Origin: Bog-159 sp963707465 | GTDB lineage: Bacteria; Acidobacteriota; Terriglobia; Bryobacterales; Bryobacteraceae | DNA length: 64,000 nt | NCBI GenBank assembly: GCA_963707465.1 | Contig: CAVPQK010000011.1 | Span: forward strand, 558,001-622,000 | Direction: 5' to 3' | Shown here: one piece after another, positions 57,741 through 64,000 of the stretch | Layout: the number at the start of each line of letters is the position of its first letter | Position numbering within the stretch: the first letter of the stretch is position 1 | Notes under the pieces: model-generated | Seen by the model: the letters and a program-made list of their open reading frames with translations, nothing else | Databases searched by the model: none | Told to the model about the DNA's origin: nothing | Program-made: the position numbers and the translations under genes

Positions 57741-59346
57741 TCAACTCCAGTTTCCGCTTCGTGGCTTCGGGCACAATCTTGCGGTCCGTGATGATGGCGT
57801 GCGCCAGGGCCGATCCGCATTTGCAGGTTCGCTCCGCGGGCATGCCGGCCACCGCCGCCGCCACCACTTGGCAGGCGTTTTCAGCATTCTTCACCAGGTT
57901 GGCGATAATGTCGGTCACCGTCACGGCGTCGTGCTGCGGATGCCAACAGTCGTAATCGGTGACCATCGCCACCGTCACGTAACAGATCTCCGCCTCGCGT
58001 GCCAGCTTGGCCTCCTGCAGATTGGTCATGCCGATCACGTCCATCCCCCAGCTCCGGTAGAGGTTCGATTCCGCACGCGTGGAAAACGCCGGACCCTCCA
58101 TGCACAAGTAGGTACCGCCGTTCTTCGCCGTCACTCCGGCCTCCGCGCACGCCTGCCGCACGGTTTCCGCGAGTTGCGGGCAGATGGGATCGGAGAAGCC
58201 GATGTGCGCCACGAGGCCCTCGCCGAAGAACGTGGAAATGCGGCCGCGGGTGCGGTCCACGAACTGATCGGGGATCACGAAGTCGAGCGGCTTGTGCTCC
58301 TCCTTGAGCGAACCGACCGCGCTCAGTGAAATGATGCGCTCAACCCCGAGCGACTTCATGGCGTAGATGTTCGCGCGGTAGTTCAGTTCCGACGGCGAGA
58401 GGCGATGTCCGCGGCCATGGCGCGCCAGAAATGCAACGCTCTGTCCCGCGAGTTTGCCCACCACAAGGTTGTCGGAAGGCGCGCCGAAGGGCGTCTCTAG
58501 CATGACCTCTTCCTGCGCTTCGAAGCCGGGCATGGAGTAGAGACCGCTCCCGCCGATGATGCCTATTTGTGCTTGTGACGTATGTCCTCCTTGGAAGGGA
58601 CGCGGCGACACGGCGACGCGGCGACGCGGCGAGCTTACCGCTTGTAATAGCTCGGGGATGCCGGTTCCATCCGTGGCTATGGTGCGGATGATCGGCGGCT
58701 GGTTTCCGTTTTGCGCGAGGCTGAGCATCGCTTGGATTTCTTGCTCCGTGCGTTCCGCGCCGGGTTGGTCGGATTTGTTGATCACGAAGACATCCGCGAT
58801 TTCCATGATGCCAGCCTTGATGGCCTGGACATCGTCGCCCATTCCCGGAACCAGAACCACTACGGTGACCTGCGCCACGCCGGCAATCTCGACTTCGTCC
58901 TGACCGACCCCCACCGTTTCGATAATGACGAAGTCTTTCCCGGCCGCGTCCATCAGCGCGGCCATATCGGCGGTAGCCTGCGCCAGCCCGCCGGAGGTTC
59001 CGCGCGTGGCCATCGACCGGATGAAGATTCCGGCATCGGCGTGATGGTCCAGCATGCGGATGCGGTCGCCCAGGATCGCGCCACCGGTGCGCCGGCTGGT
59101 AGGGTCCACCGCAATGATTCCAGCGGTGCGGCCTTGCCGGCGCAGCTCGCGCGCCATGGCATCCACTAGGGTACTCTTGCCCGCGCCCGGCGGACCGGTG
59201 ATGCCCACCACTACCGCGTGCCCCGCTCGCGGCTGCAATTCGCGCAGCACCTCAAGCGCCCGCGGATCGCGATTCTCGATCCCCGTGGCGGCGCGGGCCA
59301 GCGCGCGCGCATCGCCTTCCGCAATCTTGCGCGCCCAATCCGTCAT
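57721..59346 (-). CDS. MeaB-like GTPase fused to S-methyl-5'-thioadenosine phosphorylase
   Basis: 541 aa. Residues 1-238 are a MeaB/ArgK-type G3E GTPase (Walker A GPPGAGKST 51-59; ETVGVGQDEVEIAG; VINKSD 189-194), which protects methylmalonyl-CoA mutase; the normal C-terminal dimerisation arm of about 60 residues is missing. From 259 on follows a complete methylthioadenosine phosphorylase (IGIIGGSGLYSMPG, LARHGRGHRLSPSELNYRAN, CMEGPAFSTRAESNLYRSWG), a methionine-salvage enzyme. In the joint, AAGGAGG (58592-58586) and ACG (58581-58579) followed by TCACAAGC look like an old ribosome site and start codon (ATG changed to ACG). A CGGCGACG tandem repeat sits in the linker (58602-58632). Confidence 0.85.
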   Translation of the reverse strand: MTDWARKIAEGDARALARAATGIENRDPRALEVLRELQPRAGHAVVVGITGPPGAGKSTLVDAMARELRRQGRTAGIIAVDPTSRRTGGAILGDRIRMLDHHADAGIFIRSMATRGTSGGLAQATADMAALMDAAGKDFVIIETVGVGQDEVEIAGVAQVTVVVLVPGMGDDVQAIKAGIMEIADVFVINKSDQPGAERTEQEIQAMLSLAQNGNQPPIIRTIATDGTGIPELLQAVSSPRRRVAVSPRPFQGGHTSQAQIGIIGGSGLYSMPGFEAQEEVMLETPFGAPSDNLVVGKLAGQSVAFLARHGRGHRLSPSELNYRANIYAMKSLGVERIISLSAVGSLKEEHKPLDFVIPDQFVDRTRGRISTFFGEGLVAHIGFSDPICPQLAETVRQACAEAGVTAKNGGTYLCMEGPAFSTRAESNLYRSWGMDVIGMTNLQEAKLAREAEICYVTVAMVTDYDCWHPQHDAVTVTDIIANLVKNAENACQVVAAAVAGMPAERTCKCGSALAHAIITDRKIVPEATKRKLELIVGKYL

Positions 59347-60488
59347 CAGGTTTTCAGAAGTTGCCGCGCGATCACCAGCCGTTGGATTTCGCTGGTGCCT
59401 TCCCCAATGGTGCAGAGCTTCACATCCCGGTAGAACTTCTCCACCGGGTAGTCTTTGATGAAGCCGTATCCACCGTGGATCTGCAGCGCTTCGTCCGCCA
59501 CGCGCACGGCGGTCTCGGAGGCGAACAGCTTTGCCATGGCGGACTCCTTAGTGACGCGCTTGCCGCTATCCATCATACAGGCGGCGCGGTAGTTGAGCAG
59601 GCGCGCGGCGTCGATCGAAGTGGCCATGTCCGCCAGCTTGAATTGTATGGCTTGAAACTCGGAGATGGGCCGGCTGAACTGGTGCCGCAGTTTGGAGTAG
59701 CGCAGCGCCGCGTCGTATGCGCCCTGTGCCATGCCGATGGCCAGCGCCGCAATCGAGATGCGCCCGCCGTCCAGCACCTTCAGGCTGTCCACGAAGCCCT
59801 CCCCGCGCTTGCCCAGCAGTTGCGCCGGCCCCACGCGGCAATTCTCGAAGATCACTTCGCCGGTGGCGCTGGCGCGCAGGCCCAGCTTGTTCTCCTTCTT
59901 GCCGGTTCGGAATCCCGCCGTGTCCTGCTCGATAATAAACGCCGAGATGCCATGCTGCGCGGCGGTCCGGTCCGTCACCGCCATGGCCACGCAGACGTTG
60001 GCGAAGTGCGCATTGGTGGTGAAAGTCTTGGCGCCTTCGATCACCCAGCATTCGTTTTCGAGGCGCGCCGACGTGCGCGTGCCCGCCGCGTCCGAACCGG
60101 CTTCGGGCTCGGTCAGCGACCAGCAGCCCAGCCACTCGCCCGATGCCAACTGGGGAATGTAGCGGCGCCGCTGCTCGTCGCTGCCCATCTTGTATATATG
60201 GTTGCTGCAAAGCGAAGTGTGCGCGGCCACGATGATCCCCACCGAGCCATCCACGCGCGACAGTTCCTCGATGATGACGCTGTATTCGACGTAGCCCAGG
60301 CCCGCGCCGCCCAGATCTTCCGGAAAGATCGCGCCCATGTAGCCCAGTTTTCCCAATTTGCGGATCGCTTCCATGGGGAAGATCTGGTCTTCATCCCACT
60401 CCATGACGTGCGGCGCGATTTCCGTTTCGGCGAATTCGCGCACGGCTTTGCGAAGGTGGATTTGTTCGGGTGTATATTCGAAGTCCAT
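59346..60488 (-). CDS. Acyl-CoA dehydrogenase
   Basis: 380 aa, normal length. DFEYTPEQIHLRKAVREFAE opens the family; GCWSLTEPEAGSDAAGTRTS and YMGAIFPEDLGGAGLGYVEY are FAD/substrate blocks, and the catalytic base lies in QIHGGYGFIKDYPVEKFYRD (E-containing loop after ALQIHGG). It oxidises an acyl-CoA to the 2-enoyl-CoA, probably of short or branched chain. Its stop overlaps the fusion gene's start by TGATG, tying fatty-acid or amino-acid breakdown to the MeaB-MTAP protein; branched-chain or propionate metabolism would fit. Confidence 0.92.
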   Translation of the reverse strand: MDFEYTPEQIHLRKAVREFAETEIAPHVMEWDEDQIFPMEAIRKLGKLGYMGAIFPEDLGGAGLGYVEYSVIIEELSRVDGSVGIIVAAHTSLCSNHIYKMGSDEQRRRYIPQLASGEWLGCWSLTEPEAGSDAAGTRTSARLENECWVIEGAKTFTTNAHFANVCVAMAVTDRTAAQHGISAFIIEQDTAGFRTGKKENKLGLRASATGEVIFENCRVGPAQLLGKRGEGFVDSLKVLDGGRISIAALAIGMAQGAYDAALRYSKLRHQFSRPISEFQAIQFKLADMATSIDAARLLNYRAACMMDSGKRVTKESAMAKLFASETAVRVADEALQIHGGYGFIKDYPVEKFYRDVKLCTIGEGTSEIQRLVIARQLLKT

Positions 60489-60500
60489 TTTGCGGCGGTG

Positions 60501-61700
60501 TCAGACGATCTCTTCTTTAACGGCGTCCCATTTCACCGGCCGCTGCTGGCGATAGCTCTCCACGGCCATGCGGCAGGCGATCGAAACGCGGAAGCCCAGT
60601 TCGAACGGGCAGTTCGGTTGGCGTCCCGAGCGGATGGAATCCAGGAAATTGCGCATGTGCGCGTTGGGCGCCGTGCGTGTCGATCCGAGCATCTCCGCGC
60701 CGTCCGGGCGGTTCACTTTCTGCGGCAGATAGCGGATCTGCTGGCTCTTCGAAATGGTGCCATCGGTGCCCAGCACGTCTTCAGTGACGCCCAACTGGTT
60801 ATTGCCGAAGCCCGAATCCCATGAAAACAGGATCTCTTCGGGATGTTCCAGGGTGACGTTCATGGTGTCCGGCACTTCGCGGCCGTCCTTCCACAGGTAG
60901 ACGCCGCCGGTCATATTCGCCGTGTGCGGAATCTTCAGCCCCAGCACCTTGTCCCAGAAGGCCAGTTGATGGCACATGTTCTCGTAGACGTTGCCGCCGG
61001 AGTAGTCCCAGAAGAAACGCCAGTTGACGTAGCGGTTGGCGTCGAAATCGCGCGCCGGCGCCTCGCCCAGAAACGCTTTCCAGATGATGTTCTCCGGCGT
61101 CATGTCGGGAAATAGCGGCCGCGCCCACTGCGGTTTGCCGTGCGGCGTGTTGCGGTACATGTGCGCATGGATCGCGGTGATTTTGCCCACGCCGCCGGTT
61201 TTTAGAAAATTGACCGCGTCCCGCACCTGCCCGGAAGAGCAGGCTTGGTGGCCGATCTGCACCGTGCGCCGGCCGGTGCGTTCAAAAGCGGCGCGCATGC
61301 GCTTGGCGTGGTCCACGCTGAACGCCATGGTCTTTTCCTGGTAGACGTGCTTGCCCGCGTCCAGCGCCGCCACGAAGTGTTCGCAATGCAGGTGCTGTGG
61401 CGTGGCTATCAGGACCGCGTCCACGCTGTTGTCGTCCAGCAGATGGCGGTAGTCGAGATAGGTCTTGGCGTCCGGCGCGATGGCGCCCGCGGCCTCGAGG
61501 CGCTTGGTGTAGATATCCGCCACGCCCACGAATTCGGTATTGGGACAAGCCAGCGCGTCGCGCATGATTTGCGTGCCGCGATCGCCCGCGCCGATGATGC
61601 CCAGGCGGATGCGGTCGCTCGCCGCGAGCACGTTGGGCGCCGCGATGGCTCCGGCCAGACCGCTGGCCACTTTGCCGATAAATATCCGGCGAGACTGCAT
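60501..61700 (-). CDS. Gfo/Idh/MocA-family oxidoreductase, Tat-exported
   Basis: 399 aa. The leader QSRRIFIGKVASGLAGAIAA is Tat-like. Rossmann motif IRLGIIGAGDRGTQIMRDAL (about 31-50), then HVYQEKTMAFSVDHAKRMRA carrying the family's EK(P/T) active-site lysine, and DFDANRYVNWRFFWDYSGGN in the C-terminal domain. The EKT variant and length match the secreted acidobacterial/planctomycete group of unknown sugar substrate. First gene of the run that continues with the acyl-CoA dehydrogenase, 12 bases away. Confidence 0.88.
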   Translation of the reverse strand: MQSRRIFIGKVASGLAGAIAAPNVLAASDRIRLGIIGAGDRGTQIMRDALACPNTEFVGVADIYTKRLEAAGAIAPDAKTYLDYRHLLDDNSVDAVLIATPQHLHCEHFVAALDAGKHVYQEKTMAFSVDHAKRMRAAFERTGRRTVQIGHQACSSGQVRDAVNFLKTGGVGKITAIHAHMYRNTPHGKPQWARPLFPDMTPENIIWKAFLGEAPARDFDANRYVNWRFFWDYSGGNVYENMCHQLAFWDKVLGLKIPHTANMTGGVYLWKDGREVPDTMNVTLEHPEEILFSWDSGFGNNQLGVTEDVLGTDGTISKSQQIRYLPQKVNRPDGAEMLGSTRTAPNAHMRNFLDSIRSGRQPNCPFELGFRVSIACRMAVESYRQQRPVKWDAVKEEIV

Positions 61701-61806
61701 GAAAACTCCTTCGAGAGCGCGCCGTTACGCGCCAAGGATCAGGATAGCATTGCGGGCGGGGAGGACGGCTCTCCGGCCGTTTTTTGGATGCCGCGCGAGG
61801 ATGAGC

Positions 61807-61836
61807 TTGACAGGATCTACGGGCGGGCCGTATCTT
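61807..61836 (+). promoter_or_regulatory. Promoter of the brnT-antitoxin pair
   Basis: TTGACA (61807-61812) and TATCTT (61831-61836) are separated by 18 bases. Transcription would start near 61843, leaving only a few bases before the ATG at 61851. Confidence 0.55.
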
Positions 61837-61850
61837 AGGAATTGAAAGAG

Positions 61851-62122
61851 ATGTTTGAGTGGGACGCTGAGAAGGCGGAGGCCAACGTCCGCAATCATGG
61901 CGTCGCGTTCCAGGAAGCGGTCTTGGCTTTCCGGGACGCGTTCCGTGTCGAACGGATCGATAACCGTGAGGACTATGGCGAAGAGCGTTTCAGTCTGCTT
62001 GGCATGTGCGAGGGCACGATCTCCACGCGACATACACCGAGCGTGGCGAACGCATTCGAATCTCAGCCAGGCGGGCGGAAAGACATGAGCGAGACGACTG
62101 TTACCGTGAGAATTCGATCTGA
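61851..62122 (+). pseudogene. brnT: BrnT-family toxin, frameshifted so that it fuses to its antitoxin frame
   Basis: From ATG 61851, MFEWDAEKAEANVRNHGVAF, QEAVLAFRDAFRVERIDNRE and DYGEERFSLLGMCEGTI match BrnT, an RNase toxin. The next residues leave the family, but the other frame continues ATYTERGERIRISARRAERH and ERDD to a TGA at 62120-62122. Inserting one C near 62022 (ATC-CTC-CAC for ATCTCCAC) restores GTILHATYTERG. In the present sequence the broken frame runs straight into the antitoxin start, giving one 206-codon fused frame. This probably inactivates the toxin, or is a sequencing error. Confidence 0.8.
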
Positions 62123-62468
62123 CGGCACGGTCGTCGAGGTATTAAGGGATGGCAGCGAGCGCTCATTTCCTGTCACTCCGATGCGTCCAATGACCGAGGA
62201 TGAGATCGTAGCGGCCGCGGCTGCGGATCCGGATGCGCGCCCCATGACCGTCGAGCAACTTCGCTCCGCAAAGCGGGTCCCTCGCACCAAGTCACTACGT
62301 AGGGCCCTGGAGCTTACGCAGGAGGAGTTCTCCGCGCGGTATCACATTCCACTCGGCACTCTGCGGGATTGGGAACAGGGGCGCTGTGAACCCGACCAGC
62401 CCGCCCGTGCCTATCTGACGGTGATCGCCCGCGACCCTGAGGGCGTGCGGCGCGCCTTAATCAAGTGA
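62085..62468 (+). CDS. BrnA-type/XRE antitoxin partner of BrnT
   Basis: 127 aa from the ATG at 62085, which lies inside the original 3' end of brnT, the usual overlap in this operon type. A MTEDEIVAAAAADPDARPMT segment is followed by the helix-turn-helix-like LRRALELTQEEFSARYHIPL GTLRDWEQGRCEPDQPARAY, common to antitoxins of BrnT-like toxins (DWEQGRxxPD). It should repress the operon and bind the toxin. Confidence 0.82.
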   Translation: MSETTVTVRIRSDGTVVEVLRDGSERSFPVTPMRPMTEDEIVAAAAADPDARPMTVEQLRSAKRVPRTKSLRRALELTQEEFSARYHIPLGTLRDWEQGRCEPDQPARAYLTVIARDPEGVRRALIK

Positions 62469-62477
62469 CGACGGCAG

Positions 62478-63008
62478 TCACGGCCGTTTCATCTCGCGGT
62501 ATTTGCGCAGCAATTCGTAGATGGCCACCCCGCCCGCGGTGGCCACGTTTAGGGAATGCTTGAGGCCCAGCATGGGAATCCGCACGTGCGTGTCGCAGCG
62601 CTCCGCGATTTCCGGCCGGATGCCCTCGACTTCGTGCCCGAACACCAGGCAAACCGGAAAGCACGGCTTCCAGTCGAACAGGTCCACGGCATGGACACTG
62701 GTCTCGACGGCCGCGATCTCATAGTGGCGGGCGCGCAGCGCCGCGATGGGCAGCAGCGGATCCCAGGCGTGTTCCCACGGCGCGCGCTCCTCCGCGCCCA
62801 GCGCGGTCTTGCTGATGGCCTTTTTCGGCGGATGGCTGGTGATACCACAAAGATAGAGTTTCTCGACGCCGGCGGCATCCGCAGTGCGAAAGAAGGCGCC
62901 CACATTGTACATGCTGCGCACATTGTCCAGCAGGATCGAAACGGGCAAGGTCCTGATATTCTCGTAAGCGACGGCGGCTTGCGTGGCTTGGAAGGGAAGG
63001 CGCTCCAT
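62478..63008 (-). CDS. RNA methyltransferase, TrmH/SpoU family
   Basis: 176 aa, a minimal SPOUT enzyme. LPVSILLDNVRSMYNVGAFF RTADAAGVEKLYLCGITSHP is motif 1, CLVFGHEVEGIRPEIAERCD motif 2 and IPMLGLKHSLNVATAGGVAI YELLRKYR motif 3, the knotted SAM-binding fold. It methylates a ribose in tRNA or rRNA; target not resolvable. Its 3' end is convergent with the antitoxin gene, 9 bases apart. Gene order suggests co-transcription with the two envelope genes upstream. Confidence 0.9.
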   Translation of the reverse strand: MERLPFQATQAAVAYENIRTLPVSILLDNVRSMYNVGAFFRTADAAGVEKLYLCGITSHPPKKAISKTALGAEERAPWEHAWDPLLPIAALRARHYEIAAVETSVHAVDLFDWKPCFPVCLVFGHEVEGIRPEIAERCDTHVRIPMLGLKHSLNVATAGGVAIYELLRKYREMKRP

Positions 63009-63025
63009 GGCTGCCCGCAGTGGCT

Positions 63026-63595
63026 TCAGTTTGGATGCACGTCGCGGACGATGACGTACGACGCCTGGGCTATCTTCAGGGGCATGTGAAAGCTGACGCT
63101 GCCGTGCGGCTCCAGGTTCGCCACGCCGGTGGAGTCGGTGCCCACGATGCTGCCTTTCGTGTTGGCCAGATAGTAGCTGACCTCGGCGGAAGCCACCTTG
63201 CGGTTGCTGTTGTTGCGAACCGTGCCGGTGACCACCGGCGGAGCGGCGTCTCGGGCGATCCGGATATTCAAGACCTCCAGGCCTTCGGAGGCCAATATCG
63301 GATCGGACGGCCGCTCTTGCGGGACAGCCGGCGGCGGAGCTTCGGCGATGGCGTTCTCGTAGGCATCCACCTTATGGAAACCGAACGGATCGGCGATGCC
63401 GATCGTCACCAGGGCAATCAGCAGCAGCGCGGCCGCCGCGACCAGCGAGGCGATCTTCAGCTTCTGCTGCCAGGTGCGGTTGGTCAGATAGAGCGGGTCG
63501 GCTGGCGCGCGGCCCGAGAGGAAGATCTCGATGCGCTCGCTCAAGGGAGCGAAGCGTGCGCGCCATGGATCGAGCGGTGATTTCCCTACAGGCAT
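63026..63595 (-). CDS. Single-pass membrane protein with FxLYD-like domain
   Basis: 189 aa from the ATG at 63595 (PVGKSPLDPWRARFAPLSER); a longer upstream frame is not coding-like. One membrane helix (LKIASLVAAAALLLIALVTI, about 47-66) separates a short cytosolic head from an outer beta domain, IARDAAPPVVTGTVRNNSNR KVASAEVSYYLAN, the FxLYD/DUF4352-like interaction fold. A Pro-rich linker joins them. Role unknown; likely envelope. Confidence 0.78.
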   Translation of the reverse strand: MPVGKSPLDPWRARFAPLSERIEIFLSGRAPADPLYLTNRTWQQKLKIASLVAAAALLLIALVTIGIADPFGFHKVDAYENAIAEAPPPAVPQERPSDPILASEGLEVLNIRIARDAAPPVVTGTVRNNSNRKVASAEVSYYLANTKGSIVGTDSTGVANLEPHGSVSFHMPLKIAQASYVIVRDVHPN

Positions 63596-63661
63596 GCCAA
63601 CTCCGATTATAACGCCCGGGCTTGGACCAACCGCTTCCGGCAAACAGGAGAACACAAGCGA

Positions 63662-64000
63662 TCACTTTGGGACGAAATCGTCGGCGAGGAACTCGCTGTC
63701 CTTGACCATGCCTGCATCGGCGGGCTTCATCTGCTGGACTTCGCCTACCCCTTGCTCGGGCTGAACCAGCGTGAGCCGGCCGTGGCCCTTCCACATACCG
63801 ACGGCGATGTCGATCCGGATGTAGTATTCCCGCCCGGGCTTCAGATCCAGAACGATCTGAGACTGCTTGTCATTGGACCTGAAGGAATACTTGCCTGGCG
63901 CCAGCGCCAGCGCCACATAACGGCCGCTCTGCACCCGCGCAACGTCCTTTTCGTTGCAGTAGATCGATGGCCTCAAGGCGACGCCAGCGTACTGCTTGTA
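63662..64000 (-). CDS. DUF2846-like protein, 5' end beyond the window
   Basis: The frame is open to the right edge: YKQYAGVALRPSIYCNEKDV ARVQSGRYVALALAPGKYSF RS then LKPGREYYIRIDI follows the DUF2846 pattern (xYKQxxGxxxxPSIYCDxxxxARLxxGxYxxxxxxPGxHxF). An inner ATG-like start at 63976 would cut the conserved front, so the gene almost certainly begins outside this window. Probably an exported lipoprotein-like envelope protein; its C-terminus ends DDFVPK. Confidence 0.7.
   Translation of the reverse strand, partial: YKQYAGVALRPSIYCNEKDVARVQSGRYVALALAPGKYSFRSNDKQSQIVLDLKPGREYYIRIDIAVGMWKGHGRLTLVQPEQGVGEVQQMKPADAGMVKDSEFLADDFVPK

Noticed and set aside
58602..58632. CGGCGACG tandem repeat as a possible CRISPR or structural array
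   Set aside because: Only a short simple tandem run without spacers; discussed as linker slippage in the MeaB-MTAP fusion.
61765..61785. Terminator-like hairpin ACGGC...GCCGT with a T run
   Set aside because: No plus-strand gene ends upstream of it and on the minus strand there is no U-tract; probably chance.

Overview
The window is high-GC DNA from a bacterium that looks like an acidobacterium of the Solibacter/Bryobacter lineage. The lineage markers are a secreted protein ending in the Solibacter C-terminal domain (24478-26490), an acidobacterial duplicated orphan permease of the ADOP/MacB type (50800-53181), an acidobacterial VWFA-type secreted protein (54995-56539), several Tat-signal Gfo/Idh/MocA oxidoreductases and sugar isomerases, and dispersed GTGGGGCAGGC-type palindromes. 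Identifications are from reading the sequence only; no database search was run. No rRNA, tRNA, CRISPR array, phage or insertion sequence was recognised.

Layout. 1-4241: a cut-off OPT-type transporter, small hypotheticals, a Tat-secreted sugar isomerase/oxidoreductase pair and a mosaic palindrome. 4242-11842 (minus): a tightly overlapping five-gene unit, carboxylate-activating enzyme, acyl reductase, glycosyltransferase, ABC ATPase, ABC permease. 11873-12503: HigBA toxin-antitoxin with a visible operator. 12555-17853: methyltransferase, hydrolase, truA, then an operon of two VOC proteins, small proteins and an MFS exporter. 18080-24417: short UvrA-like ATPase, pyrE, TolC-family protein. 24478-31757: secreted beta-helix protein, a frameshifted CMD-family gene with a divergent HxlR regulator, BON protein, osmolyte-binding lipoprotein, DUF255 protein, TrmH-family methylase. 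31765-31980: a complete micro-gene for a 20-residue lysine-rich peptide. 31980-37645: MidA-like methyltransferase, hypotheticals, a HicB relic, beta-propeller and GH172-like proteins. 37642-40850 (minus): murein-peptide unit (epimerase, NlpC/P60 peptidase, hydrolase).

40918-48649 is the most interesting region. Two sequences with the architecture of the fluoride (crcB) riboswitch face each other. The plus-strand copy sits directly on the Shine-Dalgarno of a dynamin-like GTPase gene, followed by a frameshifted partner gene. The minus-strand copy leads a six-gene unit: cation/proton antiporter, CrcB/FluC fluoride channel, two DUF190 proteins, an AAA-type ATPase and a second dynamin-like GTPase. 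The whole block therefore looks like one fluoride-responsive locus that couples fluoride export with membrane-remodelling GTPases. The riboswitch, CrcB and antiporter parts are established biology; bringing a dynamin pair under fluoride control is, as far as I know, undescribed.

48794-64000: secreted acetamidase-like protein, membrane protein, ADOP permease, isocitrate/isopropylmalate dehydrogenase-family enzyme, L-isoaspartyl methyltransferase, VWFA protein, GT9-like protein, a MeaB/methylthioadenosine-phosphorylase fusion, acyl-CoA dehydrogenase, oxidoreductase, a frameshifted BrnT toxin with its antitoxin, a second TrmH-family methylase and two cell-envelope proteins. Several genes carry single-base frameshifts (about 20, 26850, 43230, 62022) which may be real decay or assembly errors; raw reads would decide.
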